Positions 35,410 to 47,946 of a DNA stretch of 64,000 nucleotides are shown here, piece after piece. The notes below the pieces were generated by a model that was not told the DNA's origin, made no database searches, and worked only from the letters and a program-made list of their open reading frames with translations. The DNA is from Xestospongia bergquistia. Lineage: Eukaryota; Porifera; Demospongiae; Haplosclerida; Petrosiidae. The DNA lies in NCBI GenBank assembly GCA_963965975.1, contig OZ014413.1, forward strand, positions 11,142,601-11,206,600. The letters are read 5' to 3'. Numbering within the stretch: position 1 is the first letter of the stretch; every line of letters starts with the position of its first letter. Both the position numbers and the translations under genes were made by a program.

Positions 35410-36901
35410 CTATGATACCAAATAAGGTAATCTATTTTTAAAAGTGGTCTCTGAGACAATGTCATTTTTAAGACTTTTGGTTTGAACTTTGCTGATTATC
35501 TCACTCAGTGGGGAAGTACAACTGATGATGATGTCATTATTATTTGTTCTATTTTTAGAAATCTCAATCAACAAATTACTAAACTTTTTATTAAAGAGAT
35601 GTTGGTCCAGGCCATTCTGACAACCAGCTACTTTGGGGACTAAATCGAACAACTCGTTGGGATTTTCTTTTTTCCCCTTTCCCTTGATCTAACAATAAAA
35701 ATTTGTCATAATGTGTTACTATAGTTACAATAACATATTAGAATATACCTGTACAGGATAGCTTGGGTAATTTGCATGGAGTACCATAGTCACTGGTATA
35801 TTGTGTTTTACTAGCTCCAATAATACTGTGTGGTGATACTATAGTAGGCACTAAATAATGAATATAATATACCATTATTAACACTATTATAATGGAACCT
35901 CTCATAAGGGACAATATGAATGAAGGGCCACACCACTTTATTTAGGACACTTATCCTGCTAACACTTCATTGCAATGAAAGAAAACTCAACATACTACAT
36001 CATTTCTGTATGGGATGTTACTATCATGTGACAGATTATTATTGAGAACACTATACTAGGGACAGTCACCAACTTCCTTATAGTGAGTAACTACTCAGGA
36101 GCCCATAAAAGAATGTATTTTTATGGTTCCTGGTTCACTATATGGAGAGGTTATAATGTTACATACACACATATATTTATACTGATGTATTACTCTCTTA
36201 CATGCTCCTTTGGCTATTTTGACCATTTCTCTGTTACAGTCATATCTAGTAGTGAAGTTTCTCAGTTTACTTGTTCTGTGGGGTATCTGATATGCTCTAC
36301 GAGTAGTGGATTGTAGACTATAATTTGCTTGTGGAATGGATTCTTTGACATTTTTAAAATATTCTAGTGAATGTTGTATTTCCTTATGTTGAATACCACA
36401 GAAATGGTCATCATATGTTGATAAGAATCTCTCATTGTCTAGTATAGTGTCCACTGGTATGGGAGGGAGGTTGTCATGGATACTACTGGATGTGGTATGA
36501 GTGATAGTGGACTGTTTTATAGAGGGCAACCTCCATATCATGAATGCCTAGAATGATTAATATATGGATGAATGAGCTAATGAATGGATGGATGGATAAA
36601 TTTCTACCATTGATGGATGAGGATTGTTACTACGGCAACCTGAAGCAGTCCCTGCTCTAATACTTTCAGTATACACAACAGGTTTTGCAGTATAGTCACA
36701 TTTATAGCTTGGTAAATAAGATACTTCTCGATTTTCTGTCAAAAGTTTAAAAGAACTTGACTTTGGCCTGCAATAATGGAACTCATCATAGCTCATTTTC
36801 AATGTATGTTCTGACCTGGTCTCTATCATTGTTCTTCGTAATGATCTATGAGGTATTTGTCTGGTCTCTATTTGTCTTGTACAGTTATTTCTCACTAACA
36901 T
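35410..36901 (-). CDS. Unidentified protein, four exons; possibly an axonemal/sperm microtubule protein
   Basis: Exons on the minus strand: 36901-~36611, ~36549-36202, ~35862-35751, ~35690-35410, with good splice sites and matching phases (GAGCAT|gtaagag joins TG CCT). About 350 residues. Basic, low-hydrophobicity protein with short tyrosine-rich phrases: KMSYDEFHYCRPKS, STYDDHFCG, TRRAYQIPHRTSK, ASKTQYTSDYGTP. The TxYxxDY-type phrases remind me of SAXO/microtubule inner proteins, but I recognise no specific family. Start: ATG 36901, 259 bp from the ABCB copy 2 start on the other strand. The C-terminal exon (KGKGKKENPNELFDLVP...) is weakest. Confidence 0.6.
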
Positions 36902-37019
36902 ATTGTTAAGGTGTTGTTATTTGTGCAACCTAAAAGTGTTAGATTGTAGTTCTGCTTGCTGTCAACTTGAAACAATAAAAATTATTAAAATTAGCGTCTA
37001 GTCAATGAATATTATTAAT

Positions 37020-37080
37020 ATTATTATGTCATCGATAGCACGTGTTCGTGGTTAGTACGTGTATAAAAGGTGTTGTACAC
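37020..37080 (+). promoter_or_regulatory. TATA promoter with E-box, ABCB copy 2
   Basis: agcacgtgttcgtgg then tagtacgtgtataaaaggtg (TATA near 37063), ~95 bp upstream of the ATG. ABCB copy 1 also has a CACGTG (27556) about 110 bp upstream of its ATG but only a weak ttataaataa box, so the two promoters have diverged. Confidence 0.6.
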
Positions 37081-37159
37081 TGGGCGAATTTTACATTTTT
37101 TGCTTTAAGGGCCGTTATTTAAACATTAAAGCGGTACTTGCTTGAAAACTGTCTTAACA

Positions 37160-39190
37160 ATGTCTCTGGAGGAAGCACAGGACAGCGGAGGTGGAACTAA
37201 ACAGTCATCAGCGTCAAGAAAACTAATTGTTCAGCCTTCCACCTCCAAAGCTAAAGAAGATGAGAAAAGTATTGAATTGCAAGACTTGGAAAATGGCGAG
37301 GCTAGTACTCCAGCTGTCTTGAGAGAGGAAGATGAACCTACCAAGAAAAAAGTCAGAGTATCTGAGTCGAATGAAGAAGATGTTGTTGTACTTCCAAGCA
37401 AAAAAGACAAAAAGTAAAAATTAATATTTAACACATTGTTGTTTTTATTATTTTATCACGTGACCTTTTAGAAAGAGTTGGAAATTTTGGCAAAAAGACA
37501 ATGAAGAGGATGATGAATATAAAGCTAAACCAGTACCTGTCTACAAACTGGTTAGTCATTTTTAACATAAACTTTTCAACTTTCATTTTCTGTTCTAGTT
37601 CCGATATGCTACCTGGTTTGATCTAATATTGATAATAATCAGCTTTATAGCTGCTATACTTCATGGCAGTGCTCTACCTGGAGCCATGTATGTCTTTGGA
37701 GACATAACCAACTTATTTGCAAATCATGAAATCTCCCGGGAAGTATTTGGTGGTATCAGAAGCAGATTCACTAATAGTTATCAAAATATTACATTCAATG
37801 AAACAGCTAATATCGCAGATATTACTGAAGCTGTTGATAACAGAATTATAACACCAAATGTCGTGCAAAACGAGAGTCAATTGACTGATCTTAATATCCT
37901 TATACTTCAGACATACTTCAACACCAATATCAGTGCTAGTGATTTAGAAGGTTTAAGTTGTGTTGTGTTTAGTTATGCTAACACTAATGTCAATGGCCTC
38001 AACACTCCCTTCTTGGTGTTACAAGAAATAGCAACAAACAATGATTTCTCTATGCCTGTTACAACTGACGCTTGTCGTTGTTTACAAACTGAGTTTCAAG
38101 AATTTAATTCAGAAAGTCGTTGTCTTAGTGACTACACTTTTATACATGGAGAAGGAGGAGTTGACGGCATATTATGGATAATCTATCTTTTCTTGATTAT
38201 CACTGTGGGCGTGTTCGTATTTGCATATATACAGATATCTTCTATTCAGCTGGCCTGTGAAAGACAAATACACAAGATTAGATTGTTATATTACTCTTCA
38301 GTATTAAAACAAGAAATTGGTTGGTTTGATTTGAATCCAAGTGGAGAATTATCTAGTAGATTAAATGAGTAAGTTAATGTAGATATATAATATTAATATT
38401 ACAATAGTAAGTTAATGTAGATATATAATGTTAATATTACAATAGTAAGTTAATGTAGATATATAATATTAGTATTACAATAGTAAGTTAATGTAGATAT
38501 ATAATATTAATATTACAATAGTAAGTTAATGTAGATATATAATATTAGTATTACAATAGTAAGTTAATGTAGATATATAATATTAATATTACAATAGTAA
38601 GTTAATGTAGATATATAATATTAATATTACAATAGTAAGTTAATGTAGATATATAATATTAGTATTACAATAGTAAGTTAATGTAGATATATAATATTAA
38701 TATTACAATAGTAAGTTAATGTAGATATATAATGTTAATATTACAATAGTAAGTTAATGTAGATATATAATGTTAATATTACAATAGTAAGTTAATGTAG
38801 ATATATAATATTAATATTACAATAGTAAGTTAATGTAGATATATAATGTTAATATTACAATAGTAAGTTAATGTAGATATATAATATTAGTATTACAATA
38901 GTAAGTTAATGTAGATATATAATATTAATATTACAATAGTAAGTTAATGTAGATATATAATATTAGTATTACAATAGTAAGTTAATGTAGATATATAATA
39001 TTAATATTACAATAGTAAGTTAATGTGATATATGGTATTTATTGTTATTGATTTTCACCTAATGTTGGGATATGGTACATATTATCTCATTTAGACATTT
39101 AGTGTGAAAGATTATTTTACTGTATTTTGTGTATTTTGTAAACCTTGTGTAAATGGAATGGAGTTAGTGATATAGCAGTGACTCTCTCTT

Positions 39191-39235
<45 letters not shown>

Positions 39236-42200
39236 GTGACATTGACAAGATACATGATGGTATTGGTGATAAATTGTCTATTTTAATTCAGTTGTTAGCT
39301 ACATTTGTGGCTGGATTTTTAATTGGGTTTATAAGAGGATGGCAGCTGACTCTGTTGCTAATAGGTGTCACTCCATTTTTGGTGGTATCTGCTGCTATTT
39401 TTTCGAAGGTATTATTTATTAAGTAAACAATTTGTTTGCTTTTGTTAGTAATTGTTAATGACAATATGTTGGCACACAATATTAATATGTGATCTCTTTC
39501 TCTCTTTTCAGATTGCTACAACCTTTACAAGTCATGAACAAAAGCTTTATGCATCAGCTGGTGCTATAGCTGAGGAGGTACTCACGTCAGTTAGAACTGT
39601 TATCTCATTTGGTGGAGAGTTTAAAGAAGTAGACAGGTGGGTATAGCTAAATGTCTTAATTAATTTGTTTAATGTTTATCATGGAATGTACTAAATTGGT
39701 TTGACTGGTTTTGTGGTGGCTATTAAACCACTAATTAATTATAAGTATTCCCTGATGACTAGAAGGTGATCCCACTCACATTGGCTCTGGATCCTCTGTT
39801 ACTAATAATAGTATCAACTGTATTATATAATAATGACATCATTTCTTAAAGGTACAAGGCAAAATTGGCAGATGCTAGACGAGTTGGTGCCAAAAAAGGT
39901 TCCTCTGTTGGTTTAAGTTTGGGACTTGTCTATTTTATGATATTTAGTACATATGCAGCTGCTTTTTGGTAAGTGACTTTTTTTGAAATAAAACTTTCAT
40001 TAGTAAACAGGTTTGGTGGGTTTTTAATCAGTAAAGAGATCTTGTTGGCTGGTGATATGTTAGCAGTTTTCTTTTCTGTAATTATTGGTGCATTCTCCCT
40101 TGGTCAAGCTGGTCCTAATGCAGAGAACCTTATCACAGCAGCAGGAGCAGCTGGTGAAGTCTTTGAAACTATTGACAGAGTAATGCTTTAAAAAATATTA
40201 TTATTTATTATGTTATTTTAATTTAGGAGCCACCCATTGATTCCTCTTCAAATGAAGGTCAAACTCCTGATAACTTTGAGCCTTTTGTAAAGTTTCAAGA
40301 CGTTTGTTTTACTTATCCTGCTCGTACTGATGTTCAAGTTCTTCATGGATTGGATTTAGAGGTCAAAGTGGGTCAGACAGTTGCCCTCGTAGGTCCCAGT
40401 GGGTGTGGTAAGAGCACTGTCGTTCAATTAATTCAACGATTTTATGACATTTCTGGTGGTGAAGTAAGTCCTCAGTCTGACCCTAATAATTAATTATTAG
40501 TTAATTTATTATAGATTACAATTGGAGGATTTGACATTAAAGATCTTAATCTGAAGTGGCTTCGTTCTAATATTGGAGTTGTATCTCAAGAACCTGTCCT
40601 ATTTGATACCACTATTGGTGAAAATATACGTTACGGAAGAGAAGATGCCACTATGGCAGACATTGAAGCTGCTGCCATAGCTGCTAATGCTCATAACTTT
40701 ATCTCTGAATTACCTGATGGTTATAATACTCTAGTTGGTGACAAAGGAACACAGTTAAGTGGAGGTCAAAAACAACGTATTGCTATAGCTCGAGCTATAG
40801 TACGAAACCCCAAGATCTTGTTACTTGATGAAGCTACTTCAGCTCTTGACACAGAGAGTGAGAAAATAGTTCAAGAAGCTTTAGATAAAGCTAGAAAGGG
40901 AAGGACCACCATTGTTATTGCTCATCGACTGTCTACTATTCAAACAGCTGATGTAATAGCTGGTATAGATAATGGTCGTGTTGTTGAGATAGGTACACAT
41001 GAAGACCTTATGAAGAACCAAGGACTTTATTATGAACTTGTCAATGCTCAAGTAAGTACTGTCCATTCAACTGAGTATGTATCCATTTTATTTTCAGTCA
41101 TATGGTGACACTGGTGAGGCCTTTGCTATTGAAAAGAATATCTCTCGTCGTTCCACAAGAAGACGTACTCGAACTCGTAAAACCTCAGAGTCTCGTGATG
41201 AACCACTGGTAAAGAAATCAAGTGTTAGAATCAAACGTCAAAGTTCACGTCAAACATCAACTACAACTGATGAACCAGAAGAAATAGAAATATCAGAAAA
41301 AAGACTAGAAAAACTAGTTAGTCCTGTTCTACTGGTTTATTTATTAGTGATGTTCTATTCTCCTTTATAGGAAGAAGAATGGGACAAAGATATACCAGAG
41401 GTGTCACTGTTAAGAGTATTAAAAGCTAATGCTAATGAATGGTGGTTAATAGGTCTAGGACTACTTGGATCTTTAGTACTAGGATCTGTCTTTCCAGCAT
41501 TTGCCATTTTCTTTGGAGAAATACTTGATGTCTTTACTAGACCAGCAGATCAAATCCTCGATGCACTTCATCCATGGGCTGGATTGTTTCTTGTTCTGGG
41601 TACTGTATCAGGGATTGCTGTCTTCCTTAAGGTAATTCTAGTCAGTTGTTATTGTCTATCTTTAACTGATCTTATCATATTTAGTCTGTATGTATGACTA
41701 TAGCTGGTGAGAATCTTACAGCTCGTCTCAGGGAGTGGTCTTTTAAAACTATGTTACAACAAGAGATAGCATGGTTTGATGAAGAGAGAAACTCATCTGG
41801 TATTCTTGCCACTAGATTATCTCAAGATGCATCTCGTGTACAAGGAGTAAGTAATTAATTAAAAAGGCTCATTCAAAAATTTTGAAAGGTATTCACTTAA
41901 AATTTAATGACATCTATTTAGGCTACAGGTGCACGTTTGGGAACACTTATTGAATCTTTTCTTGGAATGATACTAGCAGTTATTATAGCTCTTGTATACT
42001 CATGGATGTTGACCCTCGTCCTTCTCCTGCTGGTTCCATTTCTTATAATTGCTGGATTTCTACAACTTAAAGCTATTACTGGTCATGCTGGAGCAACAAA
42101 AAAAGCATTAGAACAGGCTGGAAAAGTAAACAAATTTTTAATCATCAGTTACATATTTTAAGGAAATATTTTCACTATAGATTGCTGTAGACTCTATGGA

Positions 42201-43688
42201 GAACATGCGTACTGTAGCTTCATTGGGAATTGAGCAAAAATTCTATGATGCATACAATGAAGAAATTCAGCAACCATTCAGGTATATCTCATCCAAGTAT
42301 ACTGAAGTATACTGAGATATTCTAAAATATACCCAAATATACTAATTTTAAAATAATCATACTGAAATATACTGAGATATTCTAAAATATACTGAAATAT
42401 ACTAATTCTAAAATAATTATACTGGTATTTGTATCTTTCATTTAGACGTGCTCAGTGTAATACATCTGTTTATGGTTTATCATATGGGTTTTCTCAAGGG
42501 ATCCAGTTTTTGGGGTTTGCCATGGCCTTTGGGTTTGGTGCATATCAAGTCACTCGTCAACCTGGTCACATTGCTCATGAGAGTTTTAGTGACGTATTCA
42601 CTGTGTTCTTGGCTATTATATTTGGTTCCATTGGAGCTGGACAAGCTTCATCTTTTGCTCCCAATTATGCTAAAGCTAAACAATCTGCAAATAGAATATT
42701 TGCATTGTTAGATAGAGAACCTGTTATTGATGGATACTCTGAAGAAGGACTAAAACCAGTAAGTAAATAAATAGATAGATAGAGGAAAGATCATGATATC
42801 GTTTTCTTTAGGATAAATTTGTTGCTCAGTTAGAGCTTAGAAAGGTAGCTTTCAATTATCCTGCTCGTCCTGATGTACCAGTTTTACAAAGTCTCACTGT
42901 TGATGTTAAACCTGGTAATACATTGGCTCTTGTTGGACCTAGTGGGAGTGGCAAGAGTACTGTGGTTGCACTTATTGAACGATTCTATGATCCTTTGAGT
43001 GGAAGTTTGTTCCTACATGAATATGATCTTAGAGATCTCAATATTCGTTGGTTAAGAAGTCAGATTGGTATTGTATCACAAGAACCTGTATTATTTGATA
43101 CTTCTATTGCTGATAATATACGTTATGGTGCTAATTTTAGAGAAGTGCCTGATGAAGAGGTTATTGAAGCAGCCAAAGCTGCTAATATTCACAATTTTAT
43201 TGAAACTTTGCCTCAGGTAAAGAATACTTTGTGTGTTAAACTCACTAGTTTAATTCTTTGATTGTTAGGGTTATGCTACCAATGTTGGATCTAAAGGAAC
43301 ACAGCTAAGTGGAGGTCAAAAACAACGTATTGCTATAGCTCGAGCTTTAGTACGAGACCCTAAGATCTTGTTACTTGATGAAGCTACTTCAGCTCTAGAC
43401 ACAGAGAGTGAGAAAATAGTTCAAGAAGCTTTAGATAAAGCTAGAGAGGGAAGGACCACCATTGTTATTGCTCATCGACTGTCTACAATTTACAACTCTA
43501 ACTGCATTGCTGTCATTAATAAAGGGGAAGTATCAGAGAAAGGTACTCATTTAGAACTGATAGCTCAGAAAGGAATTTATTTTCGGCTCAATCAGTACCA
43601 ATTACAAGAGAAGGATGAGGATATAAAGAGCAGATCATTATCACCTAGTGGAGATGATCTGAATACATCTGTCACCTTGGAGATGTGA
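37160..43688 (+). CDS. ABCB-type multidrug transporter (P-glycoprotein-like), tandem copy 2
   Basis: Paralogue of the gene at 27.7-34.4 kb with the same exon plan. ATG 37160 ([11 protein letters not shown]); the upstream in-frame TTG at 37142 is not needed. Same large glycosylatable first extracellular loop (37.70-38.19 kb) with many substitutions against copy 1, while TM helices and NBDs are nearly identical. NBD1 [45 protein letters not shown]2 Walker A is GPSGSGKST (Ser for Cys in copy 1). The linker has extra RRSTRRRT residues. Ends TSVTLEM at 43688. All exons open. The NBD halves of the two genes are more alike than the loops, consistent with gene conversion or with relaxed/diversifying selection on the loop. 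Confidence 0.93.
38369..39020 (+). repeat. 38-bp minisatellite made of repeated splice donor, ABCB copy 2
   Basis: Seventeen 38-bp units, same unit and same anchor as in copy 1 (AATGA|gtaagttaatg), with a third variant (atattagtatt) not seen in copy 1. So the array predates the gene duplication or was homogenised afterwards, and its copy number has changed. Confidence 0.95.
39184..39236. repeat. (CT)n(CA)n microsatellite next to acceptor
   Basis: tctctctctctc followed by cacacacaca runs directly up to the acceptor (acacacacag|TGACATTGAC) of the fourth ABCB copy 2 exon. Confidence 0.9.
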
Positions 43689-43907
43689 GATCAAGACACT
43701 TTTTGTCATAATTGGAACAAGCTTCTACATTATTTTAAGTAGTCAAGCAAAAACAAAACATTTAGGCATTTTGGGTTAACACTATAATATAAGTAGTCAA
43801 GAAACTGATTTCATTCATGGCATAACACTATAATATAAGTAGTCAAGAAACTGATTTCATTCATGGCATAAGTTAAGTATATTTCATTCATATGACATAA
43901 GTATATT

Positions 43908-46900
43908 TCAAGTTGAGTTATTAAAAATAATTTGTACCACTTCTTCATCATTGTCTTCTTGTACCAGTTTACGTGACATTAATGGTTTCATAGCCGAACA
44001 AAGACTGTGAAATAAATTAGGAAAAAGCAGTTCTTGTGCAGCTAACAGCTGCTTCATGCGTTCACGTTCCTATTTACGACATCATAATGTGACTCATTAT
44101 TGGTTGCCATGGTTACCTTGGGAGCTGTAAAGCATGCTGGACAGTTTTCAGGTATGACTGGTAGAGGAGCTTGCTTAGCAAACAAATTTAACTCCTTTTC
44201 TCTTACATAAACAAATGGTCGTATGATTCTAAGATCACCTTTTCTAGTAGTAAAATAAGTGGGTGTGGTTATTAAATTGCTGGGCGGGGCTAGAACTTAC
44301 TGGACTGTATAATTAGCTTTCATAGTCCTCAAGAATCCATTGTGAAAAATTGACATTAATAGACTAAAGAGAAAAAATATTTCATTATTATGACTTAAAG
44401 TGTACAATAAATTGTGTTATCTATGAACGTGTACAACTGGCACAACTGGTATAACTGGTTAACTACTTACCTTTCTGCCAGGTCATCTAAATGTTGACCT
44501 AACGCAAGGACATTGTATCCCTCTCGACGAGCACAGGCATAAAGACGTCCTCTCTTCATACGAGAACAAAAACTACAAATAGATTCCAAATTATTAATGG
44601 CAGCTGCTTGGTCCATGATACCTGTGTGCAAGGGGAAAAGTCAACAAGGGGGTGGAGTCAACACTGACCTTGTTCCTCAAAGAAGTAAGGCACACCCAAA
44701 CTATTTAAATATGGAATTAATGGGCGGGGATTATAGGCAGAGCTTTTAGGATCTACAGTGACTGCTCCCAATTCAAAAAAGACACCCTTTACATTTAAAA
44801 TACAATATAATATCTGTCCAACATATATATACATATGTACTTTACCTGAGACCTAGCTATATACTGATATTGTTTAAGAGTATGGAGAAGAGAGAGAGAA
44901 TCTTTGCCTCCTGATAAACATACCAATATTCTGTCACCATTTTCTATCATTGAATATTCCACAATAGCCTACATGCAATAATAACATTTAAGATTTAATG
45001 GAAGAATTAATTATGTCATCATCTATTATCATAACAGGTGTATCATGAACACATATTATATGCTATCTATAAATCTAACCACACCCATATTATTAAGACC
45101 ACACTCGTTATTATTATGACCACACCTACCTCCATTGTTGGTTTAAGTATTGATTTTGGTGGATGATGGAATTTAATAACTGGAGACTTTATCTTCTCTC
45201 GTTCAATCTCTTCCACCTGTTCAGTATCACTGTGACATTCTTTATAAATCTTGGGAGTAAATGGAGGAGGTGTGATAGTGGGTGTGGTTTCTCCTAAAAG
45301 ATATTCCTGTGCTTCACTTGGCAATAAAAACCATCTCAAGTCTTCCGCCTCTTCTGATAAGAACAATGACTGGTCTCCAAGACGTTTTGAGTCTGTCTAA
45401 TGTGAAACCACACCCATTAATTATAAAGGAACATATATTGTCAAGTATACCTTGACTTTATTGGCTGAGTCAAAAATTTTCTCAGCAATTTTTAATGTTT
45501 CCTAATTTTATTAAGACTTAATAAACATGATATTATTAATTACCTCATAATTAGGAGGTGTGATAGAAGTGGGTGTGCCTGAAGGATTATGCTGATATAC
45601 AAAAGCCGACAGACATTTTCTTTCTGATTCAGGATGATAATCTGAATATCGAAATAATCCAGTCTCTGGATTGAACTGGTACTAAAATGTAAAGAAAATG
45701 ATATATTGTATAAATTATACCAGTATGGGAATGAGGCTACATTAGAATGCAGTCTGGAAATGAGGCTATTAGAATGCAGTCTGAGAATGTAGACTCAGAA
45801 TTGTTATGGACCTGTGGGAGGAGTTTCCAGCTGTGGGAAGCAATCATTGACACTGCTTTCACAACATAGTCAATAGCTTCTTGACTCATAAAGTAAGGAA
45901 AAGAGAGGCGTGTCATACCAGGACGAAGGACCTCCCTCTCAGAGAGCTCATGAGAAACTTTCATATGAGCTTGTAAAAGTCGACTAAAAATTATGGCATA
46001 ATATTACAACATTAATGACCACACCCACCTATCTCGCATAATTATGCAGCGATACTTATCAGCTAATGATTCATTAATACCCAACAATCCCTAGCAATAG
46101 TAATATTGAAATATTGTATGTATAATTAGAGTTCTTACTTGCGCATATGGTCCAGCACATGAGCATCCTCCCCTAGCCTGTATTCCAAACAAGTCTGATA
46201 ACAAAGTACAAATGAAGTTATGATGAAGATATTTTCCAGAGGGAGGATGTAGAAAAATTAGAGAAAATATTGGTAGTCGAGAGACATTTTGTGGAGGAGG
46301 TCCAACAACATATAATTCTGGTATCTTCTCCCATTTTGAATAAACGTAACTATCATAGAAGACACTATATATAACATCTCTCTCTCTCTTTACTCACTTG
46401 GATATTTCATCCTCTTTAGTAGCTATGGTTACAGGACCAATAGTCTTATTATTAAACATGGTATTGACAATAAACTTGTATATAAAACTGGTCATACCTG
46501 TTTTAATTGCATAGCCAGACCAGCTCGTATTGATCCAATTATACTAGGGGTACCTCCCTCTTCTCTCATTTCTATTGTTTTGAAGTAATGATGGCTACTA
46601 GGAGTAACCTGTGCTAATATAACTTAACTGTGATGAACAGACAACTCACAAAGAATACTGTCCCCCCTCCACAATGATCGGGAGTTGAATTTTTAAACAA
46701 GTGTTTCTTAGCAACCAAAACTCCCGGACTGTCAGGCCCACCCACAAACTTATGCATTGAAAAATACACAGCATCTTTGTAGGCTAGTTCAGCATGTTTC
46801 CTGTGGCAGCAATGTATTGGTTGCCATGACAACATTACTTACCTAATTACAATAGGGTTCATGTCAATTTTAAGATAAGGAGCTGAAATTAAAAAAATTA

Positions 46901-47857
46901 AATTATATTAAAACCATTAAAACTAGGGTTTACCTGAGCTAGCATAATCCCAGAAAACCACACCCCCATAACGATGAATGAGACAAGATACAGGAACAGT
47001 ATCAGTAATAACACCAGTAAGATTAGATGCCGCATTAAAAGCACCTATTAATTGTACCTCAGCTGTAGTATATAACTATAATAATAATATTATAATAATT
47101 AATTAATTATTATTAATTACTTTTAGTTTCTCTTCAAGGTCATTTAAATCAAAGGAGCCATTGTCTCCCTCTTTAACCCAAACAATCTAATTATGACATC
47201 ATAATGACTACACGCATCAAATAATGAAACTGACTTTGGCACCTAATTCTCGCCATGGCAACAGATTAGAATGATGTTCAAAAGGACCTACAAACACAAC
47301 CTATGATATAATAATATAACAATTGAGTTAATAAAGGGTTAAATTACTAACCAATGGTGACGAAGCATTTCTCAGTTCAAGTACATGTATTAATTTATGA
47401 ACAGCTCCAGTACATCCATTACCAGCAAATATGACACAATCATTATCTGATGCATTAACTGAATTACGAATTATATCTCTAAAGATGAAAATACAATAAT
47501 TAATTCTTAATAAATCATTTAATAGACATACCTTGCTTCTTCTCTGAAGTAAGTAGTTTGTCGTGAACAATAAGATGTACCAGTGTGGGTGTTAGCATAC
47601 AGTGGTAAGACTTCTCTCTCAATATAGTCCTCAATAGACTTAAGGGGCCTGAATTGTTACCATGGCAACTAAGTTTGGTAAACATCTAGTTCTGACTTAC
47701 CTACCTGATGCAGTATAGTCAGTATAAACAACTAAAATGAGGGAGATGGGGAGAAGTGATAATTGAACATGTTGGACTTACTTCTTCTCTCTCCAAATGG
47801 GCCAGGACTGGTTGCATGAAACCCAATCTGGTCACTTTCTATTCTCTCAAGTTCCAT
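43908..47857 (-). CDS. Fusion: class V aminotransferase (cysteine desulfurase type) + TtcA-like PP-loop tRNA thiolase
   Basis: About 17 exons, ATG 47857 ([12 protein letters not shown]), stop 43908. First half is a PLP-dependent cysteine-desulfurase fold: [46 protein letters not shown], the PLP-lysine motif [16 protein letters not shown] and the active-site loop [13 protein letters not shown], which has the catalytic Cys position. Then a ~110-residue linker ([17 protein letters not shown]...[10 protein letters not shown]). Second half is PP-loop ATPase of TtcA type: [64 protein letters not shown]; CxxC plus the later Cys are the expected 4Fe-4S ligands. TtcA makes 2-thiocytidine in tRNA with sulfur from a desulfurase; here both activities seem to be in one chain. 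Exon phases are continuous across the linker, so I see no sign of two separate genes. Confidence 0.85.
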
Positions 47858-47946
47858 GTGGATCCGTAATTTTTCAGTATTTTAATAGTATACTATAAAT
47901 TAATGAATACTTTTTGGCGCAATAATAATATAACATTATTGTTTAA

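Noticed and set aside
36083-36316. 77-codon plus-strand frame
   Set aside because: Antisense shadow of the minus-strand gene at 35410-36901.
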